A model generated the notes under the pieces. The model made no database searches and was not told the DNA's origin. It was given only the letters and a program-made list of their open reading frames with translations. From Alphaproteobacteria bacterium (GTDB taxonomy: Bacteria > Pseudomonadota > Alphaproteobacteria > Reyranellales > Reyranellaceae), in NCBI GenBank assembly GCA_019635875.1, contig JAHBYP010000001.1, positions 124,001-188,000 on the forward strand: a stretch of 64,000 bases of DNA, given 5' to 3'. Made by a program: the position numbers and the translations under genes. This document shows, piece after piece, positions 35,534 through 46,018 of this stretch. Numbering within the stretch: the stretch's first letter is position 1; the number at the start of each line of letters is the position of its first letter.

Positions 35534-35666
35534 GCCTCCTCCCGGAGGGGGAAGGTGCCCGAAGGGCGGAAGGGGGATGTCGAAAACGGACTCCTGCGTT
35601 CGTCTTCGACATCCCCCTTCCGTCGCGCTACGCGCGCCACCTTCCCCCCTCCGGGGGAAGGGAAGG
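35534..35666. repeat. palindromic element, family B, full-length
   Basis: Outer arms CCTCCCGGAGGGGGAAGG and CCTTCCCCCCTCCGGGGGAAGG, inner arms AAGGGGGATGTCGAA and TTCGACATCCCCCTT. It is the twin of 25241-25372 and directly abuts the stop codon of pckA. Confidence 0.88.
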
Positions 35667-37304
<1,638 letters not shown>

Positions 37305-37594
37305 GTGAGCTCTCCTGGGCTTGGTCGCCGCGCGGCGCGACGCGAGGGGTATTCGTTTCCGCCCTTGGACTAGAGGCGGCGACCATAATGGCGGCGCAGG
37401 CCGCAATGAAGCTGAAATCACGGCATTTATCGGTATGGAAGTGGAGAAGTTGCCGATCTGCGACACGCCGCCGCTTCAACTTTCCGCGTGGCGATTTTTT
37501 CGCCGCCGCACAAAGGACTTGCTGCGTGTGCGAGATGAGATCGGCGGCTCGCGGCAGCGCCGTGACAATTCGCGGGCCGCGTGGCGAGGAGGCT

Positions 37595-38332
37595 TCAGGC
37601 GGCCCGGGTGCGGGCCCGCCGTACCAGGTCGACCAACGCCTTGCGCGCGCCTTCGGCATCGAGGACCGGCGCGGCGAAGTTCAGGCGTGCCACGAGGCCG
37701 CGCCAGCGCAGGTCGCAGCCGAAGGCGTCGATGCCGGTCATCTTCCATTCGCCGGGCGCGAAGCCCAGCAGCCGCGTCGCGTAGAGGCCCACCGCGTCGG
37801 CGTGGTCCTCGTTCATGTGGCCGACGATGTCGGCCTCGCGCTCGATCAGCACCTTCCACGGCGCCGGATCGACGCGCAGCGCCGACCCTTCGATCGAGTC
37901 GATGCGGCCGAAACCGGCGACGAAATGGGCGCGCTCGATTGCGATCCGGTAGAAGCTGAAATCGCCGAAATCCGCGTACAGTCGCGCATCGGGATGGCGG
38001 GCGAGGAAGCGCGCCCGCGCGCCGGGTTCCTGGCTCTTCTCGGCCCGGCCGAACACCGAAAGCCGCGGGCCGGTCAAGGGCTGGTCCAGCCCCACGGTGC
38101 CGTCAAACAGCAGGCAGACCCTGGGGTCGGCGGCGATGGCCTTGCCATGCACGGCCATGCTGCTCATCAGCAGGATGGGCGACAGATCGTGATCGACCGC
38201 CACCAGGCCGAGGGAGGCGTAGGGCCACGGCAACCCCTCACCCGGCAGGGACGTTGCCAACGAAATGCGGTCCAGCCGGCGCATCAGGTCCTGCGCCTGT
38301 GTCGGCGCCGGTATCGCAGGGGGGGTCGACAT
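37595..38332 (-). CDS. HugZ-like pyridoxamine 5'-phosphate oxidase-fold protein with DUF2470
   Basis: 245 residues in two parts. The N-terminal split-barrel (LATSLPGEGLPWPYASLGLVA ... ILLMSSMAVHGKAIAADPRV) is the FMN/heme-binding fold of the PNPOx family. The C-terminal ~80 residues with EADIVGHMNEDHADAVGLYA are the DUF2470 domain found in HugZ-type heme-degrading proteins. A role in heme use or flavin binding is possible but not shown by the sequence. It is divergent from chvI and upstream of pckA on the same strand. Confidence 0.8.
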   Translation of the reverse strand: MSTPPAIPAPTQAQDLMRRLDRISLATSLPGEGLPWPYASLGLVAVDHDLSPILLMSSMAVHGKAIAADPRVCLLFDGTVGLDQPLTGPRLSVFGRAEKSQEPGARARFLARHPDARLYADFGDFSFYRIAIERAHFVAGFGRIDSIEGSALRVDPAPWKVLIEREADIVGHMNEDHADAVGLYATRLLGFAPGEWKMTGIDAFGCDLRWRGLVARLNFAAPVLDAEGARKALVDLVRRARTRAA

Positions 38333-38381
38333 CGGCAGACAAACTGAATCAGTGGTTTAGTCAGGTCAACGGCCTAGTGTA

Positions 38382-38407
38382 GGGGTGGACCCGACCCCTT
38401 CCACCCC
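38382..38407. promoter_or_regulatory. short stem-loop in the chvI leader region
   Basis: GGGGTGG and CCACCCC pair across a 12-base loop, about 60 bp before the chvI start codon. It may be a protein site or leader hairpin; I cannot tell which. Confidence 0.25.
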
Positions 38408-38469
38408 GGCTCATCCTGTGGTCAAAGGGGCGACGCGCCCCCTGGGCGCGGCCAGCCCGGAGACATCCC

Positions 38470-39174
38470 GTGAAGAAATCGATCGCCTTGGTCGACGACG
38501 ACCGGAACATCCTGACGTCCGTCTCGATGCTGTTGGAGGCCGAGGGCTTCCAGGTGCGCACCTATAATGACGGCGTGAGCGCCTTGGACGGGCTGAACCA
38601 GTCGCCGCCGGATCTCGCCATCCTCGACATCAAGATGCCGCGAATGGACGGCATGGAACTGCTCAACCGGCTGCGTAAGACCCAGACCCTGCCGGTCATC
38701 TTCCTGACCTCCAAGGACGAGGAGATCGACGAGGTGCTCGGCCTGCGCATGGGCGCGGACGACTATATCCGCAAGCCGTTCTCGCAGCGTCTGCTGCTCG
38801 AGCGCATCCGCGCCCTGCTGCGCCGCGGCGATCGCGGCCCGGCCGGTACCGAGGGCGAGGGCAAGGAGGCCGACCGGCTGGTGCGCGGCGAGCTGACGCT
38901 CGATCCGTCCCGGCATCTTTGCGTGTGGAAGGGCAAGCAGGTGAACCTCACGGTCACCGAGTTCCTGCTGCTGAAGTCGCTCGCCGAGCGGCCGGGCCAC
39001 GTCAAGAACCGCGACCAGCTGATGGACGCCGCCTACGGCGAGACGATCTACGTCGACGACCGCACCATCGACAGCCATATCAAGCGCCTGCGCAAGAAGT
39101 TCCGCGAGGTCGACGAGAGCTTCGAGCAGATCGAGACGTTGTATGGCATCGGATACCGGTACCGCGACGGCTGA
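38470..39174 (+). CDS. chvI: response regulator ChvI (OmpR family)
   Basis: 234 residues. The receiver domain has the acidic pair DDD at 9-11, the phospho-acceptor Asp53 in [13 protein letters not shown], and KPF near 103. The C-terminal winged helix of the OmpR class includes [29 protein letters not shown] and a [16 protein letters not shown] recognition helix. The opening [23 protein letters not shown] is nearly diagnostic for ChvI. With ChvG it controls envelope, exopolysaccharide and central-carbon genes. The start is GTG at 38470 with GGAG upstream. It overlaps chvG by 32 bp. Confidence 0.93.
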   Translation: MKKSIALVDDDRNILTSVSMLLEAEGFQVRTYNDGVSALDGLNQSPPDLAILDIKMPRMDGMELLNRLRKTQTLPVIFLTSKDEEIDEVLGLRMGADDYIRKPFSQRLLLERIRALLRRGDRGPAGTEGEGKEADRLVRGELTLDPSRHLCVWKGKQVNLTVTEFLLLKSLAERPGHVKNRDQLMDAAYGETIYVDDRTIDSHIKRLRKKFREVDESFEQIETLYGIGYRYRDG

Positions 39175-40921
39175 TCCACCGGAACCCAAACGGCCGCCGG
39201 AGACGACGCGCGCCAACACGAGATGGTGGCGCCGCTGGACGACCGATTGGCTCTTTCCGGCGCGACGCGGCGCCGGCCCACCGCCACCCGATACCGAAAC
39301 CGCTGGTGGCGCGACGCTGTGGACCCGCCGCGGCCGTGAGCGGCGCTTCTCGCCGCTCACGCGGCGCATCCTGTTGGTCAACACGTTGCCGGTGGCATTC
39401 CTGGCCGGCTCGATCGTCTTTCTCGGCGACTACGAGGACACGCTGATCGACGCCGAACTCGCCGCCCTTACGCTGCAGGGCGAGGTGGTGGCCGCGGCGA
39501 TCGGCGAGAGTGCGGTGCGCGGTGGCGAGGCGACGATCAACCGCGTCGATCCGGACATGGCGCGTCAGCTCATGGCGCGGCTCACCACGCCGATCGGCGC
39601 GCGCGGCCGCATCTTCGGCGAGACCGGCGAGATGTTCGGCGACACCGCCAACCTCGGCGAGCGCCAGCAGCGCATCATCAAGCAGACCCTGCCGCCGCCC
39701 GACATGGTCACAGAAGAGAGCTGGTTTCGCCGCTTCCTCGACGACGTCGAGCAGCAATTGCGCGCCGGCCGCTCCGACGGGCCGTACAAGGAGATCGCCG
39801 ATCCTGTGGCGCGTGACTATCCCTGGGTCGAGCAGGCCCTGCGCGGCTACAACACGCGCACGGTGCGACGCGCCGACGACGGTCGGCTGATCCTCTCGGT
39901 GGCCATCCCGGTGCAGCGCTACAAGCAGGTGCTGGGCGCGCTGATGTTGCAGCGCGACGATTCCGACATCGCCTACCGCGTCCATCTGGTGCGGCTCGAC
40001 CTGCTGCGCATCGCCGCCGTGACCTTGGGCTGCACCATCCTGCTGTCGTTCTTCCTCGCGCGCACCATCGCGCAGCCGATCACGCGGCTGGCGCGGGCGG
40101 CCGACCGCGTGCGCCTGGCGCGCGATTCGAAGCCGACCATGCCCGACATCGGCGGCCGCAACGACGAGATCGGCGACCTCTCCGAATCGCTGCGCTCGAT
40201 GACCGACGCGCTGTGGCTGCGCATGAACGCCATCGAGAGCTTCGCTGCCGACGTCGCGCACGAGCTCAAGAATCCGCTGACCTCGCTGCGCTCGGCCGCC
40301 GAGATCGCCGCGCGCATCGAGGATCCCGAGAAGCGCGCAAAGCTGATGGCCATCGTGCTGGACGACACGCGCCGGCTCGACCGCCTGATCAGCGATATCG
40401 CCGACTCCTCGCGGCTCGACGCCGAGCTGATGCGCGGCGAGCTGCATGTCGTCGATGCCGAGGCGCTGCTGCGCTCGCTGATCGAGGCCTATGCCGCGAC
40501 CACCGCCACCGAGGCCGACGTGCGCGTCGAGCTGAACGCCTTGCGCCAGGGGCCGTTCCGCGCGCTGGGCCACGAGAGCCGCTATGGCCAGGTGTTCCGC
40601 AACGTCATCGACAACGCGATCTCCTTCAGCCCCAAGGGCTCGAAGATCGTCGTCGGCCTGATGCGCGAGAAGAACGCCATCGTCGTCACCATCGACGACC
40701 AGGGGCCGGGCATTCCCGACGCCAATGTCGAGACGATCTTCCGCCGCTTCTATTCGGAACGGCCGACCGCCTCGTTCGGCCGCCACTCCGGGCTCGGCCT
40801 GTCGATCTGCCGGCAGATCGTCGACGCCTATGGCGGCTCTATCGCCGCCGGCAACATCAAGAACGCCGAGGGCAGGACGCTCGGCGCGCGATTCACCATC
40901 CGCCTGCCGATGGCGGGTTAG
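39143..40921 (+). CDS. chvG: sensor histidine kinase ChvG
   Basis: 592 residues. A basic cytoplasmic N-terminus is followed by a first helix ([22 protein letters not shown]), a ~185-residue periplasmic domain typical of ChvG/ExoS, a second helix near residues 285-310, a HAMP linker ([16 protein letters not shown]) and the kinase core. The phospho-acceptor His is near residue 373 in [35 protein letters not shown] and [11 protein letters not shown] complete the ATPase domain. It senses acid or envelope stress in rhizobia and Agrobacterium. Its ATG lies within the end of chvI, so the pair is translationally coupled. Confidence 0.92.
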   Translation: MASDTGTATADPPEPKRPPETTRANTRWWRRWTTDWLFPARRGAGPPPPDTETAGGATLWTRRGRERRFSPLTRRILLVNTLPVAFLAGSIVFLGDYEDTLIDAELAALTLQGEVVAAAIGESAVRGGEATINRVDPDMARQLMARLTTPIGARGRIFGETGEMFGDTANLGERQQRIIKQTLPPPDMVTEESWFRRFLDDVEQQLRAGRSDGPYKEIADPVARDYPWVEQALRGYNTRTVRRADDGRLILSVAIPVQRYKQVLGALMLQRDDSDIAYRVHLVRLDLLRIAAVTLGCTILLSFFLARTIAQPITRLARAADRVRLARDSKPTMPDIGGRNDEIGDLSESLRSMTDALWLRMNAIESFAADVAHELKNPLTSLRSAAEIAARIEDPEKRAKLMAIVLDDTRRLDRLISDIADSSRLDAELMRGELHVVDAEALLRSLIEAYAATTATEADVRVELNALRQGPFRALGHESRYGQVFRNVIDNAISFSPKGSKIVVGLMREKNAIVVTIDDQGPGIPDANVETIFRRFYSERPTASFGRHSGLGLSICRQIVDAYGGSIAAGNIKNAEGRTLGARFTIRLPMAG

Positions 40922-41001
40922 CCACAGAGCCATCGCCCTGTGGAATTGCGAGCACTCGCTTTGCGGGTGCGTCGATGCCAGATTCCGGTTAGGAACGATC
41001 C

Positions 41002-42171
41002 ATGGACCGCAGCGAAACCGTGGTCGCGTTGCGCGTGTTGTTCGACGCGCTGCAGGCGGGCCGCATGGCCGAGGCACTCGAGCGTCTGGGCGAGCTCCCC
41101 GACGCCTCGGTGATGCCCGACCTGTGGCTGGCCTGCGTGCAGGGCGCGGTGATGACTGCGCGCGCCGACGACGACCTCGATCTCTACAGCGCCGCCATCG
41201 AGGCGGCCGAGCGCGCGCTGGAGATCTTGCGCGGTCCCGACAACGCCATGCGCGTCGGCATGATCGAGCGCTATGCCGGCGAGGCGATGCACGCGCTGGC
41301 GCGCCACGACAACGATGTCGAGGAGTTGCGCGGCGCGATCGACCATTACGACCGTTCACTGAACGGGCTGGCCGGCGAGGAGCTGCGCATCGAACGCGCC
41401 GAGGCCTATTTCCGCCGCGGCTGCGCGCTCAACGACATCGCCCATCGCGAGGACGACCCGCGCTATTCCGAGCGCGCCATCGCCAGCTGGGACCAGGCCC
41501 TGCCGCTGGTGTCGAAGAAGGACGAGCCGCGCCTCTTCGTGAAGGTGTGCACCGAGCTCGGCCAGTCGCACGCGCGGCTGTCGATGTTCGATGACGACGA
41601 GGAGCGGCTCGACAAGGCGATCGGCGTGCTCGAGCAGGCGCTGTCGGTGCCGCGCGGCCCCGACGTGGCGCGGCCGCTGGCCGAGGCGCGCATGGCGCTG
41701 GGCGCCGCCCTGCTGCGCCGCGGCAAGCAGCGCGACGACGAAGACGACCTCAACCGCGCCACGGCGATGCTCGAGGCGGCGGCCAACGGCTTCGAGCGGC
41801 GCGACGCCAACTGGTCGGCGGCACAGAACAACCTCGCCGTGGCCCATCTGGTGCGCGCCGAGGGCCGCGAGGATCCCGAGCCGCTGCGTGCCGCCGTTGC
41901 CGCTTTCAAGCGCGCCCAGTCGGTGCGCTCGCCCAAGACCGATCCGCGCAACTGGATCAACACCCAGCGCAATATCGGCGCGGCACTGATGACGCTCGCC
42001 GAGCGCGTCGGCGATCTCGCCACCGCCGAGGAATCGGTGGTGGCGCTGGAACTGGCCGAGAACCAGGCGCCGGAGCTGCAGCCCGCAGCGCTCGAGGCGA
42101 TCCGCGAAGCGCTGGCCGCGGCGCGCACGCTGGCGACACGTCTGAAGCGCGAAGCCGACCGGCCGGACTGA
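41002..42171 (+). CDS. tetratricopeptide-like helical repeat protein
   Basis: 389 residues, entirely helical and acidic, with repeated TPR-like units (IEAAERALEILRGPDN, YFRRGCALNDIAHREDDPRY, MALGAALLRRGKQRDDEDD, QRNIGAALMTLAERVGD). The unit spacing is longer than the canonical 34 residues, as in the loosely repeated TPRs of some bacterial signalling proteins. It has no signal peptide and no catalytic motif. It starts 80 bp after chvG on the same strand, so it could belong to the chvI-chvG transcript, and is the first gene of the block that separates chvG from hprK here. Function unknown; probably a scaffold. Confidence 0.7.
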   Translation: MDRSETVVALRVLFDALQAGRMAEALERLGELPDASVMPDLWLACVQGAVMTARADDDLDLYSAAIEAAERALEILRGPDNAMRVGMIERYAGEAMHALARHDNDVEELRGAIDHYDRSLNGLAGEELRIERAEAYFRRGCALNDIAHREDDPRYSERAIASWDQALPLVSKKDEPRLFVKVCTELGQSHARLSMFDDDEERLDKAIGVLEQALSVPRGPDVARPLAEARMALGAALLRRGKQRDDEDDLNRATAMLEAAANGFERRDANWSAAQNNLAVAHLVRAEGREDPEPLRAAVAAFKRAQSVRSPKTDPRNWINTQRNIGAALMTLAERVGDLATAEESVVALELAENQAPELQPAALEAIREALAAARTLATRLKREADRPD

Positions 42172-42176
42172 CCCCC

Positions 42177-42276
42177 GTCGTCCTGAGCGAAGCGAAGGAC
42201 CCAGCGGTGGTGCAAGCGGCACCACGTCGATGCCTGGCCGCGATACCGCAAGGTCCGTCGCTTCGCTCAGGACGAC
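42177..42276. repeat. palindromic repeat, family A variant
   Basis: GTCGTCCTGAGCGAAGCGAA and TTCGCTTCGCTCAGGACGAC pair perfectly. Its interior is homologous to the copy at 4261-4361. It lies between the convergent TPR and CoA-transferase genes. Confidence 0.88.
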
Positions 42277-42283
42277 GGTCGGT

Positions 42284-43420
42284 TCAATCCCCCAGCACTT
42301 CCTTGTTGTGCTCGCCCAGCCTGGGCGCGCGCTGGCGGAATTTCGGGCGCTGGCCGTCGAGCTGGATCGGCAGGCCGATCAGCTTCACGTCGCTCTCGAG
42401 ATTGGGTACGGATTGCAGCATGCCCATCGCCTTGGTCTGCGGCTCGGCCAGCATCTCCGGCAATGTGTTCACCGCCGTGCACGGCACACCGGCCTCGGTG
42501 ATCACCTTGAGCCAGTGCGTGCGCGACCTGGTCTTGAGGATCCGCTGGCACTCGCCCAGCAGGTGCTCCTTGTGCTCGACGCGCCCACGGTTGTTGGCGT
42601 AGGCCGGCTCGGCCTTCCACTCCGGCTTGCCCAGCACGTCGGCGAGCTTGAGAAACAGCCGGTCGCTGCCAGCGGCGATGACGATCGGCGCGTCCTCGGT
42701 CTCGAAGCCGCTGAAGATCACCACGCCGTTGCTGCCCGAGGGATGGCGCTCCGGCACCTCGCCGGTGGCGGCGTAGTTGGAGTAGGGGTTCATCCACCAC
42801 GCCGTCGCCGTCTCGAACAGAGAGGTCTCGACCAGTTTGCCCCTGCCGGTGCGACCGCGCTCGATGATCGCGCTCAAGACGCCGATCGCCGCCCACATCG
42901 CGCTGCCATGGTCGAGCACCTGCGTGCCCATGCGGATCGGCGGACCGCCCGGCCAGCCCGACATCATGCACATCGCCGAGAAGGCCTGGACGATCGGCTC
43001 GTAGCCGGGCTCGTTCTTCTTCGGCCCGGCGTTGCCATAGGCGCTGACCGAGCAGTAGATCAGGCGCGGGTTGCGCGCCATCAGGTCCCTGGCGCCCAGC
43101 CCCATCTTCTCCAGCACGCCGGGCAGCATGTTCTGCACGACGACGTCGGCGCCGTCGATCACGGTCAGCAGCCTGTCGCGCTCGGCCGGGTCCTTGAGGT
43201 CGAGCACGATCGACTTCTTGTTGAGGTTGATGGCGTTGAACGAGGCGCCGGCGTCCTCCGACAAAAGCTTGCCCCAGTGCCGCGCGTCGTCGCCGACCTT
43301 CGGCTTCTCGACCTTGATCACCTCGGCGCCGAGATGCGAGAGGATCTCCGCGCAGAACGGCCCGGCGAGATTCTGCGCCAGTTCGACGACCTTGATGCCC
43401 TCCAGCGGCAGCATGCGCAT
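42284..43420 (-). CDS. CaiB/BaiF-type (family III) CoA transferase
   Basis: 378 residues. Hallmarks of the family: LEGIKVVELAQNLAGPFCAEILSHLGAEVIKVEKP at the N-terminus, NLNKKSIVLDLKD, VVVQNMLPGVLEKMG, and a VLDHGSAMWAA segment containing the Asp that forms the acyl anhydride in formyl-CoA transferase. These enzymes move CoA between carboxylic acids by an ordered mechanism. The substrate is unknown. It stands alone, converging on the TPR gene and divergent from the DUF3859 pair. Confidence 0.88.
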   Translation of the reverse strand: MRMLPLEGIKVVELAQNLAGPFCAEILSHLGAEVIKVEKPKVGDDARHWGKLLSEDAGASFNAINLNKKSIVLDLKDPAERDRLLTVIDGADVVVQNMLPGVLEKMGLGARDLMARNPRLIYCSVSAYGNAGPKKNEPGYEPIVQAFSAMCMMSGWPGGPPIRMGTQVLDHGSAMWAAIGVLSAIIERGRTGRGKLVETSLFETATAWWMNPYSNYAATGEVPERHPSGSNGVVIFSGFETEDAPIVIAAGSDRLFLKLADVLGKPEWKAEPAYANNRGRVEHKEHLLGECQRILKTRSRTHWLKVITEAGVPCTAVNTLPEMLAEPQTKAMGMLQSVPNLESDVKLIGLPIQLDGQRPKFRQRAPRLGEHNKEVLGD

Positions 43421-43493
43421 TCCTCCCGATCCCGTGTTGCGCCAAGCCTAATGGCCACGTGCTATCCTTGCATCAGGAACGTGGAGCCCGCGC

Positions 43494-44066
43494 ATGCCGC
43501 GTCGGCTGATCTGCATTGTCGCCGTGCTCATTGTCGCCTTGCTTGGAGCCGCCCCGGCCCCGGCGGCGGATGTCACGGCGCTGCCCGTCGTCGAGGCCGG
43601 CCTGTTCAGGGCGAGGACGACCGGGCACATCCCGGCGCCCCGGGCGGTCGAGGAGCGCACGAACATCCTCGACGATGTCGTGTTCTACAGCCCGACCGCG
43701 AAGGTGCCCGCCAGGCAGGGCATCCGCTTCGGCACGCGCTTTCGCGTCGTCGGCGCGCCGGCGAACCGCGCCGTGACGCTGCGCTCGATCTGGCGCATAC
43801 CGGACCCTGGCATCGTCAATCCCGAGACCGGCACCCGCTATCGCCAGAGCATCGCCGAAACCGCGAGCAGGATCGGCGCGACGCTCATGCTCGCCTATAC
43901 CTTCGACGCGCCGTGGGAGATCCGCTGCGGCGACTGGGTTCAAGAGGTCTGGTTCGGCGAGCGCCGGCTGCTCAGCCAGACCTTCACGGTCGAGGGCTGC
44001 CAGGGTCTTCCCGTCTCGGCGCTCGACCCTCGCCATCCGGAGCTTGGTGCCGCATGGCGCGCCTGA
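43494..44066 (+). CDS. DUF3859 family exported protein (copy 1)
   Basis: 190 residues. A signal peptide (ICIVAVLIVALLGAAPAPAA) precedes a single beta-sandwich-like domain with GLFRARTTGH, FRVVGAPANRAVTLRSIWRIPDPGI and, near the end, GDWVQEVWFGERRLLSQTFTVEGC, the conserved close of DUF3859. The function is unknown; the protein is probably periplasmic. One pair of cysteines (IRCGDW and VEGC) may form a disulfide. The next gene is a close paralogue and overlaps it by 13 bp. Confidence 0.78.
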   Translation: MPRRLICIVAVLIVALLGAAPAPAADVTALPVVEAGLFRARTTGHIPAPRAVEERTNILDDVVFYSPTAKVPARQGIRFGTRFRVVGAPANRAVTLRSIWRIPDPGIVNPETGTRYRQSIAETASRIGATLMLAYTFDAPWEIRCGDWVQEVWFGERRLLSQTFTVEGCQGLPVSALDPRHPELGAAWRA

Positions 44067-44593
44067 TGTTCTGCCTTCTGGCGCTGCTGTGCGCCGGGCC
44101 GGCGCTGGCGGCGGACGTGTCGGGCCTCGAGATCGTCGAGACCGGCCTCTACCGCGCGCAGACGACCGGCCACATCGCCTCGCCGCAGGCGGTGAACGGG
44201 CGAACGAACACGATCGTCGACATCGAGTTCTACAGCGCGACATCGAAGGTTCCGGCGCGGCAGGGCATCCGCTTCGGCACGCGCTTCCGGGTGCTCGGCT
44301 CGCCCGCGAACCGGTCGGTCTCCCTGCGCTCGGTGTGGCGCATCCCGGAACCGGGAATCCGCAATCCCGAGAGCGGCATCGTCTATCATCAGAGCATCGC
44401 CGAGTTCACGACGGTGATCGGCGCGGTAACGATGCGCGGCTTCAGCTTCAGCCATGCCTGGCAGATCCGCTGCGGCGACTGGATCCAGGAGGTCTGGTTC
44501 GGCGAACACCGGCTGCTCAGCCGGACCTTCACCGTCGAGGATTGCCGGACCGTGCCTACGGCAGCACGTAAAGCAGCAGCGCCGGCAGGGTGA
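44054..44593 (+). CDS. DUF3859 family exported protein (copy 2)
   Basis: 179 residues, a tandem paralogue of the preceding gene. It has its own signal peptide (LMFCLLALLCAGPALAA) and the same landmarks: GLYRAQTTGHIASPQAV, KVPARQGIRFGTRFRVLG, SLRSVWRIPEPGI, IRCGDWIQEVWFGEHRLLS. I read it from the ATG at 44054, inside the end of copy 1, with GGAG 12 bases upstream. Its last 38 bp overlap the end of the convergent AEC transporter gene, one of only two convergent pairs in the window without a palindromic repeat between them. Confidence 0.75.
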   Translation: MARLMFCLLALLCAGPALAADVSGLEIVETGLYRAQTTGHIASPQAVNGRTNTIVDIEFYSATSKVPARQGIRFGTRFRVLGSPANRSVSLRSVWRIPEPGIRNPESGIVYHQSIAEFTTVIGAVTMRGFSFSHAWQIRCGDWIQEVWFGEHRLLSRTFTVEDCRTVPTAARKAAAPAG

Positions 44594-45461
44594 GGAATGA
44601 CAGCAGGGTGGTGATGACGATCATGCCGGCGACGTCGGCCGGCTCGCGCTCGTAGCGCAGCGCGAACAGGTAGTTGAAGATCGCCACCGGCATCGCCGAC
44701 TGGATCAGCAGCACGCCGCGCGCCGCGCCGGTCAGGCTGAAGAGCCACGCCACCAGCAGCCCGACCGCGAAGCCGCCCAGCAGGCGCACCAGCGACAGCG
44801 CGAAGGCGCGGCCGGGCCGGCTGATCGTCAGCGTCGCCAGCGAGGCGCCCAGCGACAGCAGCATCAGCGGGATCAGCATGCCGCCCAGGATCTCGGTGGT
44901 GCGCGCGATGAACTCCGGTGGCCTGGAGCCGGCGAGGATGAAGGCCAGCGCGAGGATCAGGGTGTAGATCAGTGGTTGGCGTGCCAGGGCGCGCGGCGAG
45001 AAGCTGCCGGCGGCGATGCCGATGCCGACGGTGAACTGGCCCATGGCGGCGATCGCGAACCAGGCGATGCCCAGCGCCAGACCCTGCTCGCCGAAGGCCA
45101 GCAGGCAGAGCGGCAGGCCGACATTGCCGCCATTGGGGAACATCAGCGCCGGCAGATAGGAATGCGCCGGCAGGCGCGCCAGCCGCAGGACGATCAGCCC
45201 GAGGACGGCCATGCCGGCGAAGCAGCAGAGGCTGGCCAGTGCCAGCGTGCCCAGGGCGCCGGGCGAGACCTGCAGGCGGGTGAGCGCGCTGAAGATCAGG
45301 CAGGGCGCGCCGATGCCGGAGACCAGCGCGGTGGCGAAGCCGGGATCGAACGGCCGGCCCAGCCGCGCCCAGCCATAGCCGATGGCGACGCAGAGCAGCA
45401 CCGGCGCAATGATGGTGAAGAGCTGGCCGATCAGGTCGAGGGTCATGGGCGGCCGCACCAT
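44556..45461 (-). CDS. AEC-family (auxin efflux carrier) permease
   Basis: 301 residues with about ten membrane helices in two inverted halves. Typical AEC features are a GQLFTIIAPVLLCVAIGYGWARLG start, LMFPNGGNVGLPLCLLAFG in the middle and a late IQSAMPVAIFNYLFALRYERE. Relatives export or import malonate, malate or other small acids. The ATG at 45461 has GGAGAG upstream and is preferred over the in-frame ATG at 45446. It diverges from hprK across 113 bp, which must therefore hold the hprK promoter in this organism. Confidence 0.82.
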   Translation of the reverse strand: MVRPPMTLDLIGQLFTIIAPVLLCVAIGYGWARLGRPFDPGFATALVSGIGAPCLIFSALTRLQVSPGALGTLALASLCCFAGMAVLGLIVLRLARLPAHSYLPALMFPNGGNVGLPLCLLAFGEQGLALGIAWFAIAAMGQFTVGIGIAAGSFSPRALARQPLIYTLILALAFILAGSRPPEFIARTTEILGGMLIPLMLLSLGASLATLTISRPGRAFALSLVRLLGGFAVGLLVAWLFSLTGAARGVLLIQSAMPVAIFNYLFALRYEREPADVAGMIVITTLLSFLTLPALLLYVLP

Positions 45462-45574
45462 GCGGACTCTCCGCCGCTCCCCGCAAGCGGCGGCGCGATC
45501 CCATATCGGACCACCCCGCCATATTCGAAAGCGGGAGCATTGACGCGCGGTGCGGCGCTCAGCAGGCTTCGCCG

Positions 45575-46018
45575 GTGCCAAGCCAGATCCATGCCACCTG
45601 CGTCGCGCTGCCGGAGGGCGGCGTGCTGCTGCGTGGCGGATCGGGCGCCGGCAAGTCCGATCTCGCGCTGCGCCTGATCGATGGCGGCGCGCGCCTTGTC
45701 GCCGACGACCGCACCGAGCTGACGCGCGAGGGCGATCGGCTGATTGCGCGCGCGCCATCGAGCATCGCCGGCCTGATCGAGGCGCGCGGCGTCGGCATCC
45801 TGCGACTGCCGCCGCAGCGACTGGCACCGCAGGCGACCGTCGCCCTGATCGTCGATCTGGTCGATCCGGCGCGGATCGAGCGTCTGCCGGAAGCGGCGAC
45901 CGAAGACCTGCTCGGCATCGCGCTGCCGCGCGTCGCGCTCGCGCCCTTCGAGGCCTCGGCGCCGGCCAAGATCAGGCTTGCGCTGCTCGCGTCGGGCTCA
46001 GCATCATCCTCGCCGTGA
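45575..46018 (+). CDS. hprK: HPr kinase/phosphorylase, short alphaproteobacterial form
   Basis: 147 residues, corresponding only to the C-terminal catalytic half of the ~310-residue Firmicutes enzyme, which is normal in alphaproteobacteria. The P-loop GGSGAGKSDLAL is at 21-32, followed by LVADDRTEL (the Asp-rich catalytic part) and IEARGVGILRLP. It phosphorylates the regulatory Ser of HPr. The start is GTG at 45575. Its stop overlaps the rapZ start (GTGA), and the next three genes are also overlapped, so hprK-rapZ-EIIA-HPr form one tightly coupled operon. Confidence 0.9.
   Translation: MPSQIHATCVALPEGGVLLRGGSGAGKSDLALRLIDGGARLVADDRTELTREGDRLIARAPSSIAGLIEARGVGILRLPPQRLAPQATVALIVDLVDPARIERLPEAATEDLLGIALPRVALAPFEASAPAKIRLALLASGSASSSP

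Noticed and set aside
45575..46018. hprK as a truncated pseudogene
   Set aside because: The short form with intact P-loop is the normal alphaproteobacterial HPr kinase, and it is coupled to intact neighbours.
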